Assembly (NCBI GenBank): GCA_963714415.1
Contig: CAVQOL010000021.1
Location: 1 to 64,000 of the forward strand
Source: JAGXRK01 sp963714415
GTDB taxonomy: Bacteria > Bacteroidota > Ignavibacteria > Ignavibacteriales > Ignavibacteriaceae
Length of the DNA: 64,000 bases
Reading direction: 5' to 3'
Part shown: positions 55,890 to 64,000 of the stretch, in pieces
Layout: each line of letters starts with the position of its first letter
How positions within the stretch are numbered: the first letter of the stretch is position 1
The notes under the pieces: model-generated
Told to the model about the DNA's origin: nothing
The model's database searches: none
The model's input: the letters and a program-made list of their open reading frames with translations, nothing else
Program-made: the position numbers and the translations under genes

Positions 55890-58145
55890 CTATTTTACTT
55901 TTCTATTCGCATCAACTACAGCAATAGCGGTCATATTTATAATATCATCAACTGTAGCAGCTCTCTGAAGTACGTGAACAGGTTTTTTCATTCCCATAAG
56001 AATTGGACCAATTACAGTTGCCTGTCCGATTCTTGCCATAAGTTTGTATGCAATATTACTTGCATCAAGAGTTGGAAATATTAAAACGTTCGGTTTCCCT
56101 TTCAAATCTGTAAATGAAAACGTCTTCGCAAGAATTTCAGGAACAATGGCAGTATCGGCTTGCATTTCTCCATCGATCATTAAGTCGGGTCTCATTTTTT
56201 TAACGATCTTTGTTGCTTGTGATACTTTAATTGATTCGGGATACGGGGCTGAACCAAAATTACTGAATGATAACATTGCAATACGCGGAGTAATATCAAA
56301 TTCTTTAACCGTATCCGAAGTAAGAATTGCTATCTCAGCTAATTGCTCTGCATTTGGATTGACATTAACAGTACAATCGGCAAAGAAGTATGTGTCTTTC
56401 TTTGCAACAACAATATACAATCCTGCGACAGTATTAAATCCTTCTTTCACGCCAATACATTGAAGTGCAGGACGAATTGTATTAGGATAACTTGTTGTGT
56501 GCCCACTTATTAACGCATCGGCTTCACCAAGTTCAAGTATCATCGAACCAAAATAATTTGGTTTTTTTATCAATTCTTTTGAATCATATAAAGTGGCACC
56601 TTTTCTCTGGCGTTTTTTGAAATATGCTTGTGCGTACTCATCAAGTTTTTTACTCGTTTCAGGATCTACAATAGTAAATTCACTAAGATCATAGCCTATT
56701 CTTTGAATTTCCTTCTTAATTATTTTTTCATTTCCAATTAAAATTGGTTCGGCTATTCCATCATTGTGAACAACGTGCGCAGCACGAATAATATTTTCTT
56801 CTTCACCTTCAGGATATACAACTCTACCAGGTTTTTTCTGCGCTTTATGAACCATCACGCGAATTACTTCTTTAGAAAGTCCAAGTCTTTCCTTCAGTTC
56901 TTCTTCATAAGCAACCCAATCAACCTCTGTAATTTTTGCCACACCTGTTTCAATTGCAGCTTTAGCAACGGCTGGTGCAACATACCAAAGTACTCGCGGG
57001 TCAAATGGTTTAGGAATTATATATGTCCTGCCAAATTCAAAGTCTTCGCCGCCATAAGCTTTTATAACCATTTCCGGCACTTTTTCTTTTGCAAGATTTG
57101 ATAAAGCCAATGTGGCAGCCATTTTCATTTCTTCATTTATAGCAGTAGCACGAACATCTAAAGCGCCACGGAAAATAAATGGAAATCCAAGAACATTATT
57201 TACCTGATTAGGAAAATCGCTTCTGCCTGTAGCCATAATCAAATCATCGCGAACAGAAACAGCTTCATCATACATTATTTCAGGATCAGGATTTGCCATA
57301 GCAAAAATTATTGGATCAGGTGCCATAACTTTAACCATATCCTTAGAAACAACACCACCAACAGATAGCCCGACAAAAACATCTGCATCTTTAAAAGCAT
57401 CAATAAGAGATGGAAAACCTTTTTTCTGTGCGAATTCCTCTTTGTACTTGTTAAGATCTTTTCGGTCTTTCGTTATGCAGCCTTTTGAATCGAACATATA
57501 AATATTTTCTCGTTTAGCCCCGGCTCTTACATAAAGCTTACAACAGGAAATAGCTGAAGCGCCTGCACCGTTAACAACTATTCTTACTTCATCAATTTTT
57601 TTGCCTGCTAATTCAACTGCATTGATTAGTGCAGCACAAGAAATTATTGCTGTTCCATGCTGATCATCGTGGAATACAGGAATATTCATAGTAGCTTTCA
57701 GAGTTTCCTCAATCTCAAAACATTCTGGTGCTTTTATATCTTCTAGATTTATTCCACCAAATGTTGGTTCAAGCATTTGAACAGTACGAATGATTTCCTG
57801 AGTATCTTTACTGGCGAGTTCGATATCGAATACATCAATATCTGCAAATCTTTTAAATAGAACTCCTTTTCCTTCCATTACTGGTTTACCGGCTTCAGGA
57901 CCTATATCACCAAGCCCTAAAACTGCTGTTCCATTTGAAACAACAGCAACAAGATTTCCTCTTGCGGTGTACTTATAAACATCTTCTACATTTTTATGAA
58001 TTTCCCTGCAAGGTTCTGCAACTCCCGGTGTGTATGCAAGGGATAGATCACGCGAGGTTAAACAAGGTTTGGTTGGTATTACTTCAATCTTGCCTTTTCG
58101 CTCTGAACTATGATAGAACAGAGCTTCTTCTTTTGTAAGTTTCAT
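55890..58145 (-). CDS. maeB: NADP-dependent malic enzyme with phosphotransacetylase-like domain
   Basis: 751 residues. The N-terminal malic enzyme half has YTPGVAEPCR, NGTAVLGLGDIG, HDDQHGTA, the nucleotide site VNGAGASAISC and MANPDPEI. The C-terminal ~320 residues are a phosphate acetyl/butyryltransferase-like domain (RVVYPEGEEENIIRA, PALQCIGVK), probably regulatory. It decarboxylates malate to pyruvate with NADP+, joining the TCA cycle to pyruvate and NADPH supply. Length matches MaeB. Confidence 0.94.
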   Translation of the reverse strand: MKLTKEEALFYHSSERKGKIEVIPTKPCLTSRDLSLAYTPGVAEPCREIHKNVEDVYKYTARGNLVAVVSNGTAVLGLGDIGPEAGKPVMEGKGVLFKRFADIDVFDIELASKDTQEIIRTVQMLEPTFGGINLEDIKAPECFEIEETLKATMNIPVFHDDQHGTAIISCAALINAVELAGKKIDEVRIVVNGAGASAISCCKLYVRAGAKRENIYMFDSKGCITKDRKDLNKYKEEFAQKKGFPSLIDAFKDADVFVGLSVGGVVSKDMVKVMAPDPIIFAMANPDPEIMYDEAVSVRDDLIMATGRSDFPNQVNNVLGFPFIFRGALDVRATAINEEMKMAATLALSNLAKEKVPEMVIKAYGGEDFEFGRTYIIPKPFDPRVLWYVAPAVAKAAIETGVAKITEVDWVAYEEELKERLGLSKEVIRVMVHKAQKKPGRVVYPEGEEENIIRAAHVVHNDGIAEPILIGNEKIIKKEIQRIGYDLSEFTIVDPETSKKLDEYAQAYFKKRQRKGATLYDSKELIKKPNYFGSMILELGEADALISGHTTSYPNTIRPALQCIGVKEGFNTVAGLYIVVAKKDTYFFADCTVNVNPNAEQLAEIAILTSDTVKEFDITPRIAMLSFSNFGSAPYPESIKVSQATKIVKKMRPDLMIDGEMQADTAIVPEILAKTFSFTDLKGKPNVLIFPTLDASNIAYKLMARIGQATVIGPILMGMKKPVHVLQRAATVDDIINMTAIAVVDANRKVK

Positions 58146-58494
58146 ATATTTTCTCCATTAAGAAGAATGAATTGATCTGATTTATTTAGTTTATCTGAAT
58201 GATTAGAATAAAATACGTTGTGATGATAAATGACCTGGAATTCAAATATCAATTTTGACTTAAATCCGAAATTAATACGATCGGAGTGATTTCCCCTTGA
58301 ACATATCAATGCGAACAACTTTTCCTCAGACGACAATAAATTAGTACAAATAATTTAGCTTCTAAATAAAATTATAATTTACACTTTAAAAAATAAGAAA
58401 AATTTTATTAGGGAAAGAAAGAAATAAGAGATTTTTAAAATAAATCGCACAATAATTCATTAAATGTCGAAATAACGTTTAAATTTCAAATCTA
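58146..58494. other. intergenic region upstream of maeB, nothing recognised
   Basis: 349 AT-rich bases between maeB and the queuosine-precursor transporter gene. A short minus-strand open frame (58142-58336) shows no family likeness and overlaps the maeB leader, so it is not called. No tRNA, riboswitch or clear hairpin is seen. Confidence 0.5.
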
Positions 58495-59253
58495 TTAGAT
58501 TAAGGTTGCTTCGTGGGTTAATTTATCTGAAAGTTCTTTACCTAAATATTTATCAATTACAAAATGAAGTAAGTATAAAATTGGAGTGAGCAAAACAGCT
58601 ATTAAAAATTTATAAATGTAGTTAACCAGACCTATTGCCAGTACTAACTTAATATCCCATCCTGCTCCAATATAGAAGGCAATAAATAAAACAATAAAAC
58701 TATCAATAAACTGAGAAACCAGGGTTGAACCTGTTGCACGAAGCCAGATTTTTGAACTTCCTGTAATCGCCTTGAAATAATGAAAAACCGTTACGTCAAC
58801 TAATTGACCGACAAGAAAAGCAACAAGTGAACCGATAATTATCCATAATCCTTGACCAAATATTGTGTTGAAGGCCAGATCCATATTTACGTTTCCTTGT
58901 GGAGTAATTCGATCAATCCAGAAATCTGATGGTGATAATCCTATTGCAAAGTAAACCATAAAAAATGCATAAGCTATTAAAGCAGCTGCTGTGAATGAAA
59001 GAAATCTTACTCCCCTTTTTCCAAAATATTCATTTATTATATCAGTCATAATAAAAACCACTGGCCAAAGAAGAACTCCTGCAGTAAGATTGAATGATAA
59101 ATTCTCAATTCCCAGAATTGTGAGATTAAGCGGAGAAATTCCTAGAGTACCTTCTAAAGAAAATATTTTAACACCAATGAATTCAGCCAGAAGTGCGTTA
59201 GCTATAAAAAATGATCCGAGTATGTAAAAGAGCCGTGTGGATTTATCTTTCAT
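58495..59253 (-). CDS. yhhQ: queuosine precursor transporter (YhhQ/DUF165 family)
   Basis: The start is ATG 59253; a longer frame to 59313 would run into the terminator of the upstream gene. About 252 residues with six TM segments. The family motif is WPVVFIMTDIINEYFGKRGV near residue 80, with VDVTVFHYFK and STLVSQFIDSFIV. YhhQ proteins import queuine/preQ precursors for the tRNA wobble modification. It is a single-gene unit. Confidence 0.9.
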   Translation of the reverse strand: MKDKSTRLFYILGSFFIANALLAEFIGVKIFSLEGTLGISPLNLTILGIENLSFNLTAGVLLWPVVFIMTDIINEYFGKRGVRFLSFTAAALIAYAFFMVYFAIGLSPSDFWIDRITPQGNVNMDLAFNTIFGQGLWIIIGSLVAFLVGQLVDVTVFHYFKAITGSSKIWLRATGSTLVSQFIDSFIVLFIAFYIGAGWDIKLVLAIGLVNYIYKFLIAVLLTPILYLLHFVIDKYLGKELSDKLTHEATLI

Positions 59254-59302
59254 ATAAAACTGTTTTTGTTGAATAAAAATATTGATTTTGGGATTAAAAT
59301 AA

Positions 59303-59339
59303 AAAAGCGGCATCCAAAGTTTAATTTGTGATGCCGCCT
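59303..59339 (-). terminator. terminator of the Trp/Tyr-rich gene
   Basis: GCGGCATC...GATGCCGC: an 8-bp stem, followed on the minus strand by TTTTTTATTTT; it lies just after the gene at 59374-60774. Confidence 0.85.
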
Positions 59340-59373
59340 TCTTTTGGAGAGAGATGGAAAATCTATGGTTTAA

Positions 59374-60774
59374 CTATCTGCTACGTTCTTTCTTTTTCTT
59401 ATCTGAATCATCGTTCTTAGATTTATTTGAATCGTTTCTTTTGTTAGTTTCAACTCTTGTTTCCCTCTGCTTATTTTCAACTTTTCTTTCAATATTCCTG
59501 GTTTCTGGTTTCGTTTGAGTTGATACTTTTCTTTCTATTCTTGTTTCATTATTTCTATTGTTCAGTACGTTGCTATCAGTTTTCTTTTCTTCTCTCTGAA
59601 TTACACGCGTATCTTCTCTTTTCTGAGTGTTATCATTTGTACGGACTTCATTATTATTTCGTTGAATCTGTTCAGTCCTCCTTTTTTCGATCTGAGCATT
59701 CTCATTTCTTTTTACTTCATTTTCATTTCTTTCTCTTATTTCTCTCGAATCATTTCTCTCGTTTGAACGATTTTCACGAACTTCAATTTTACGATCATCC
59801 GTAACTTTTCTTTCATTCTGAACATTTCTTTCTTCACGGATAACTTCTTTTCTGCTATCATCCTGTCTTACATCACGTTTTTCATTATTTGACATTTCCT
59901 TACGTATACTTTCTTTGTCCAGGTTTCTGGTTGATCCAAGTTCAACTCTTGAAAGATCAAGCGTGCTTCTTCTGTCAGATCTTTTTACTTCAACATCTCT
60001 AAGTGCGTCACGTGATAATTCACCTTTGTCAACATAAAATGTTCTTATATTTTCTCTGGTTAAATCACGATTCTTATCATATACAACCTGACGCGGATCC
60101 TTAACAGATTCAATATTTCTCATACGAATCTTTTGAGCAGTTCTTTTTTCAATAAAGCTTACATCAATTCCATTATTTCTAATTCTGCCATTATAGTATC
60201 CATAATTAACTCTGTGTCTGCTTCTTGAATGTATTCTGTACTTATACTGCGCACTAACATAGTAACTGGTTAAGTACGGATTATAAAAATTATTTATGTG
60301 AACATAATGCCAGTTAGAATAAGGAACGTAATAATCATGAGTAAAGCTTATACCTATTGATATTGAGAACACAGCATAAGGTGAAAGCGGAGCCCATCCT
60401 ATGTAAGAATCAGTGTATCTCCATTCAACCCAGGCAGGTGCCCACTCATAATCAGGAATCCAGATCCAACCATAGTAATCATCGAAATACCATCTACCAT
60501 AATGATAAACTATGTGACCGAAAGGTTCGTATGAATTCCAATACCATCCGTAATCACTCCAAATCCATCTACCCTGATGGTAAGGCTGCCAGTTTCTAAC
60601 CATAATTGTAGGTTTCCACGCAATTGTTCCATAACCTATATCTATCCAGGTTCCGTGAGGTGAAAGTGATGCATAAAAATAACCACCAACTCTGTTGGAG
60701 ATGTTTGTGCTAGCTTCAACGTTTGTTGTGAAGCTGAAAAGAATTATAACTACTGCGAATATTAAATTTTTCAT
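59374..60774 (-). CDS. secreted Trp/Tyr-rich protein with long charged tail (DUF6600-like)
   Basis: 466 residues. A signal peptide is at about 1-21 (ending NVEAS). Residues about 30-190 hold repeated aromatic motifs (SPHGTWIDIGYG, GRWIWSDYGWYWNSYEPFG, GRWYFDDYYGWIWIPDYEW, WVEWRYTDSYIGWAPL), as in DUF6600/YXWGXW-type secreted proteins. Residues about 230-466 are low-complexity, dominated by Arg, Glu, Asn, Lys, Asp and Gln (REERNVQNERK, RNNNEVRTNDN), and probably disordered or coiled. The family role is unknown; envelope or matrix binding is plausible. Confidence 0.72.
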   Translation of the reverse strand: MKNLIFAVVIILFSFTTNVEASTNISNRVGGYFYASLSPHGTWIDIGYGTIAWKPTIMVRNWQPYHQGRWIWSDYGWYWNSYEPFGHIVYHYGRWYFDDYYGWIWIPDYEWAPAWVEWRYTDSYIGWAPLSPYAVFSISIGISFTHDYYVPYSNWHYVHINNFYNPYLTSYYVSAQYKYRIHSRSRHRVNYGYYNGRIRNNGIDVSFIEKRTAQKIRMRNIESVKDPRQVVYDKNRDLTRENIRTFYVDKGELSRDALRDVEVKRSDRRSTLDLSRVELGSTRNLDKESIRKEMSNNEKRDVRQDDSRKEVIREERNVQNERKVTDDRKIEVRENRSNERNDSREIRERNENEVKRNENAQIEKRRTEQIQRNNNEVRTNDNTQKREDTRVIQREEKKTDSNVLNNRNNETRIERKVSTQTKPETRNIERKVENKQRETRVETNKRNDSNKSKNDDSDKKKKERSR

Positions 60775-60913
60775 TTTATCCTCCTATGGACTGCTATAAA
60801 GAATACAACAGGAGTGCCAGATGTTTTATTCCATTTTTTAACAATAATCAGTGTTTTTTAGCTTAAGAGTGTATATTAAATTGAACAGTATGAATATAAA
60901 ATGAGGTTATTAT

Positions 60914-62050
60914 TCAGCGGTTTATTTTCCTGTTCTTCCAAATATAATTACCAAAAACACCCGAAATTCCTGCTATAATTATGTATGGAATTTGCACGAT
61001 TTCTGCTAATAAGAAAACATTCAATATTTTTTTGTTGAAGAGTAGCTTAACTCCATTTTTTAGAACGAAAAACTCAAAAAGGATTTTTAATATGATAAAT
61101 AACAGGAAAGTCATCATAAATATGTTTGAATAAAACATTCCAAGTAAAAGCTGTGTCGGAAATGAAAGGTAAAATAAGTAGATAAGAATAAGTTTTAAGA
61201 TTAAAATCTTATCCTTGTAAAATAATCCTTTACTTGCCCATCGTTTTCTTTGTTGATAAAATTCACTAATAGTTTTGTTTGCAGAAGTTCTAACTATTGC
61301 ATTTCGATGATTTGCAAATTTTACTTTATACTTAGTATCCTTATTTATTTTCTGCATTAACAATTCGTCATCACCTGAGGAAAGATTCATCTGATAAGTA
61401 AATCCACCAACTTCTTCGTATACTTTTTTTCTGTAAGCTATATTAGCGGCATTGCAAATTATTGGTTTTCCCGCTCCAATTAATCCGGCACCAGTAATGA
61501 CTAATCCCGCAAATTCTAATTTTTGAAGTTTACTGAACAGCGATTTCCCTTCTTCAAATTCAACAGGACCAGAAACAAATCCGGTATTATTATCGAAGAA
61601 ACTTAATAAAGTTCTTAACCAATCTGGAGAATGAATACAATCAGCATCTGTTGTAACGATAAATTCCCCAATAGAATTTTCGATACCAAATCTGATTGCA
61701 CGTTTTTTATGAGCATTAACGGAATAGTCATCTGGAACAGAAATTACTTTTATGTGAGATGAACTAATTGCATCACTTAATTTTTTATAAGAATCGTCTG
61801 TTGAAAAATCGTTTACAAAAATTATTTCAAAATTATCTTTTGGATAATTCTGATTTGATAAGCTATTGTAACTTTTTAAAATGTTTTCAGATTCATTCCT
61901 AAATGGAATTATAACCGAGACAAATCCTGAGGGAATATTTATTGTTTTTGCAGTTTTAAGTTTATTCAATCCAGAATAAACTTCATAAAGAAAAAGCAGG
62001 TAGTGCAATAGTAGAAAAATAAAAAAGATAATTAGAATATTTTCAATCAT
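60914..62050 (-). CDS. family 2 glycosyltransferase, membrane-bound
   Basis: 378 residues. An N-terminal TM helix precedes a GT-A domain: VSVIIPFRNESENI, FVNDFSTDDS, VTTDADCIHSPDWL (DxD-like DAD), and SGDDELLMQKI with QQRKRWASKG (QxxRW). C-terminal TM segments (about residues 285-365) follow. This is the processive-type GT2 layout for transfer to a lipid or polysaccharide. It overlaps the flippase-like gene by eight bases, and a radical SAM gene follows upstream, suggesting an envelope glycoconjugate locus. Confidence 0.87.
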   Translation of the reverse strand: MIENILIIFFIFLLLHYLLFLYEVYSGLNKLKTAKTINIPSGFVSVIIPFRNESENILKSYNSLSNQNYPKDNFEIIFVNDFSTDDSYKKLSDAISSSHIKVISVPDDYSVNAHKKRAIRFGIENSIGEFIVTTDADCIHSPDWLRTLLSFFDNNTGFVSGPVEFEEGKSLFSKLQKLEFAGLVITGAGLIGAGKPIICNAANIAYRKKVYEEVGGFTYQMNLSSGDDELLMQKINKDTKYKVKFANHRNAIVRTSANKTISEFYQQRKRWASKGLFYKDKILILKLILIYLFYLSFPTQLLLGMFYSNIFMMTFLLFIILKILFEFFVLKNGVKLLFNKKILNVFLLAEIVQIPYIIIAGISGVFGNYIWKNRKINR

Positions 62051-63035
62051 TAGATTTCTTTAATAGCAGTATAAAACCAATAATAGAAGGAAGCAGGACA
62101 TTAATTAAAAATAAAAATATTGAAGCGTTAAATCCGACTGAAGCAGATTCGCCAAGTCTGGAAATAAAATAAACTGAAGCTCCTTCCCTGATCCCAAGCT
62201 CGCCTAGTGATATCGGAGGAATTATAGTCTTAGCAAACATAATCAGATTGCCCGCCCATAAATAATCAACAAATTGTAAATGATTCGAGAATGAGGCGAC
62301 AAGCAAAGCATATTGAATTAAAAAGCATAAATAAAAAACGAATGAAACTGTAAGCATTTTAACAGCATATTCTCTATCAAGGTTCTTCAACTCTTTTAAT
62401 TTGTTGAGGAAGTAATTCATTCTTGTTGATTTTCTAAGCTTTACAAAAATTAAACTATCCCAAAATCTTTCATTCAAAAGAAGGTAAATGAAAAAATAAA
62501 ATAAACTAAACAGAACTATGAAGAGCGAAATAGTTATGAATATTGTAATGCCATATTCAAAGTGAATGAAAATTATTGAACTTATAGACCCGAATATTGC
62601 TACCATTAATAGTGGAAAGAATTTATCGAGTAAAGTAGCTAAAGCAACTTTATAAACAGGTTTATCTTTCAATACTATTGCTCTTCCAAAATATTCGCCA
62701 ACTCGAGCAGGAGTGAAAACACCCGCAGCGAATCCGTGCATCAAGGAAATGAATATTTTACTATTGGAACTTTCTTTCAATAAAAGCTCACAGGTAAACT
62801 TCCACTTTAAATATTGTAGATAAAGATTTAGAAACATCAGTGAAAATGCTGCTAACATAAAACCTAAATTAGCTTGTTTGATAGCAATCCAGATTTCACC
62901 TGGCTTTACAGTTGAAATAATATATGTTAAAAGCCCGGCCGCAATAAAAAGTTTTAGCAAGAAGAATAGTAAACTTTTATTTTTTACTAAAAAACTTTCA
63001 TCACCAAAATATTTATTTAATGCAGCTTCAATCAT
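62043..63035 (-). CDS. LPG-synthase-TM/UPF0104-type membrane protein
   Basis: 330 residues with about eight or nine TM segments. The pattern is that of the lysylphosphatidylglycerol synthase TM (AglD/YbhN) family: LKWKFTCELLL, HGFAAGVFTPARVGEYFGRA, and PPISLGELGIREGASVYFI. Such proteins are thought to move or handle lipid-linked glycans. It overlaps the glycosyltransferase by eight bases and the radical SAM gene by one base, so the three are co-transcribed. Confidence 0.83.
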   Translation of the reverse strand: MIEAALNKYFGDESFLVKNKSLLFFLLKLFIAAGLLTYIISTVKPGEIWIAIKQANLGFMLAAFSLMFLNLYLQYLKWKFTCELLLKESSNSKIFISLMHGFAAGVFTPARVGEYFGRAIVLKDKPVYKVALATLLDKFFPLLMVAIFGSISSIIFIHFEYGITIFITISLFIVLFSLFYFFIYLLLNERFWDSLIFVKLRKSTRMNYFLNKLKELKNLDREYAVKMLTVSFVFYLCFLIQYALLVASFSNHLQFVDYLWAGNLIMFAKTIIPPISLGELGIREGASVYFISRLGESASVGFNASIFLFLINVLLPSIIGFILLLKKSND

Positions 63036-64000
63036 TATTGCTCAATTTCTAGAATATTAATTTTTAATCCTTCCGTACAGTTTGTACAAATATTAATACT
63101 TTTTCTGCTATTTAGGACTCTTTGTCTGAAATTTTGATATTGCCCGGATTTCCATACTTCCTGAAAAGATCTGCCATTAAGCACTCCTAAATTATACTCG
63201 GCATCTTTATCAAAGCAACAAGGAACAACTTTACCATCCCAGGTTATAACAGAGGTTCTCCAAAGTGCAAAACAATGATTGTTCATTTTGTTTTTTATTT
63301 TGTACGAACCATTTTCAACAATGTACCGTCTGTAATTTTTATTTGAAGGTAAAAACTTAATTGCATTCTCATAACTAGATATTTGCATAGTCTTGAATAC
63401 AACCATATCCACACCAACATTCTTTCCATAACTTAACACATCATCAAGTTGATGCTCATTTTGTTTCATTACAATAAACTGAAATTCAACATAAGGTTTT
63501 TTCAAACCGCGCTCATTTTTTCTTTTTATAAGAGTTTTTAATCCATCATTTACTTGTTTAAATGTTCCGCCGACACGGTATTTCTGATAAGTTGATTCAT
63601 CTAATCCATCAACTGAATAAATTAATTTGTCAGGGGCATTATCTAAAATAAAATCCACATTACTATCATTTATAAAATGTCCATTTGTACTAATAGAAAT
63701 ATAAATGTTGTTCTGCTGAGCATACTTCACCATCTCAGGAAGATTTTTGTTTAGAAAAGGTTCTCCTTGAAAAAATAACTGAACATAAAATCCTGTAGAT
63801 TTTATTTGATCTATCCAACTTTTGAATTCCCTGAAATTTAAATTTCCTATTGGACGGGTTAAAATTCCTGATCCTGAAGGACATTCCGGGCAATTTAGGT
63901 TACAGAGGTTTGTCGGTTCAATCGAATAAGAAATAGGCATTCCCCAAACGATTGGTTTTCGGATAAGTTTGGAAAGGATAAACGAAAAAACAACTTTTAT
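63035..64000 (-). CDS. radical SAM/SPASM domain protein, 5' end beyond window
   Basis: The frame is open past 63940 (ATG at GMPISYS) to the window edge, with LSKLIRKPIVWG preceding, so the true start lies outside. The radical SAM cluster motif is CNLNCPEC (CxxxCxxC), with FFQGEPFLNK further on. The C-terminal SPASM-like part has CFALWRTSVITWDGKVVPCC and NICTNCTEG, which bind auxiliary Fe-S clusters. It probably modifies a peptide, lipid or sugar in an envelope pathway with the two genes downstream. Substrate unknown. Confidence 0.83.
   Translation of the reverse strand: MKVVFSFILSKLIRKPIVWGMPISYSIEPTNLCNLNCPECPSGSGILTRPIGNLNFREFKSWIDQIKSTGFYVQLFFQGEPFLNKNLPEMVKYAQQNNIYISISTNGHFINDSNVDFILDNAPDKLIYSVDGLDESTYQKYRVGGTFKQVNDGLKTLIKRKNERGLKKPYVEFQFIVMKQNEHQLDDVLSYGKNVGVDMVVFKTMQISSYENAIKFLPSNKNYRRYIVENGSYKIKNKMNNHCFALWRTSVITWDGKVVPCCFDKDAEYNLGVLNGRSFQEVWKSGQYQNFRQRVLNSRKSINICTNCTEGLKINILEIEQ

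Noticed and set aside
58142..58336. 64-codon minus-strand open frame upstream of maeB
   Set aside because: It overlaps the maeB start and has no coding features.
59254..59313. Longer N-terminus for the queuosine-precursor transporter
   Set aside because: The extension overlaps the terminator of the upstream gene, and the ATG at 59253 begins the normal family N-terminus.

Overview
The window is AT-rich bacterial chromosome, most likely from an Ignavibacteria-type member of the Bacteroidota/Chlorobiota group. The basis is five surface or secreted proteins ending in the type IX secretion (T9SS) type A sorting domain with the QNYPNPFNPST signature, LolCDE-type transporter genes, a TonB-dependent receptor, a KorAB-type 2-oxoacid:ferredoxin oxidoreductase and a MaeB-type malic enzyme. 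The assignment is inference from gene content; no rRNA is present.

Layout. 1-8025: a surface-protein cluster (two paralogous beta-helix proteins, a seven-bladed propeller, a lipoprotein and a serine hydrolase, four of them T9SS clients). 8048-8917: a minus-strand tRNA cluster (Pro, Arg, His, Glu) with a scrambled tRNA-Arg copy. 9179-12319: LolC/E-LolC/E-LolD operon. 12431-21499: minus-strand housekeeping genes (pepA, nrnA, korAB, dsbD, nadE). 21732-24590: PspC and LiaF-like membrane proteins, an alkyltransferase-like protein, a GDPD phosphodiesterase. 24577-25678: prfB with a programmed +1 frameshift. 25762-30244: an acyl-CoA/HMG-CoA gene set of archaeal type (HMG-CoA synthase, thiolase, DUF35 protein) followed by an AtuA-like locus shredded by many single-base shifts. 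30400-33598: miaA, pcm, UPF0316, and tRNA-Gly and tRNA-Cys, each accompanied by a palindrome-interrupted partial copy. 33599-39455: plsY, htrA, purB, peroxiredoxin, tail-specific protease. 40375-45311: a eukaryote-like saccharopine route of lysine degradation (LKR, saccharopine dehydrogenase, ALDH7-type dehydrogenase) with an Rrf2-family regulator. 45457-49092: rsmI, apt, enoyl-CoA hydratase, PAP2-like protein, dusB. 49265-64000: TonB receptor, T9SS sialidase-fold protein, sixA, malic enzyme, queuosine-precursor transporter, a Trp/Tyr-rich charged-tail protein, and a glycosyltransferase/flippase-like/radical SAM cluster that runs off the window.

The most unusual signal is a family of short hairpins with a YCCCGA...TCGGGR core. 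They sit inside partial tRNA copies (replacing the anticodon region of Arg, Gly and Cys copies), in frame inside T9SS sorting-domain coding sequence, and between genes. Larger palindromic elements (ATTGTCATTCC-type and GTCACCCTGAA-type) are also present; one appears to have lengthened a protein's C-terminus. Many genes carry single-base frameshifts with otherwise well conserved protein sequence. Sequencing or assembly errors, or recent decay, could explain them, and this cannot be decided from the sequence alone.
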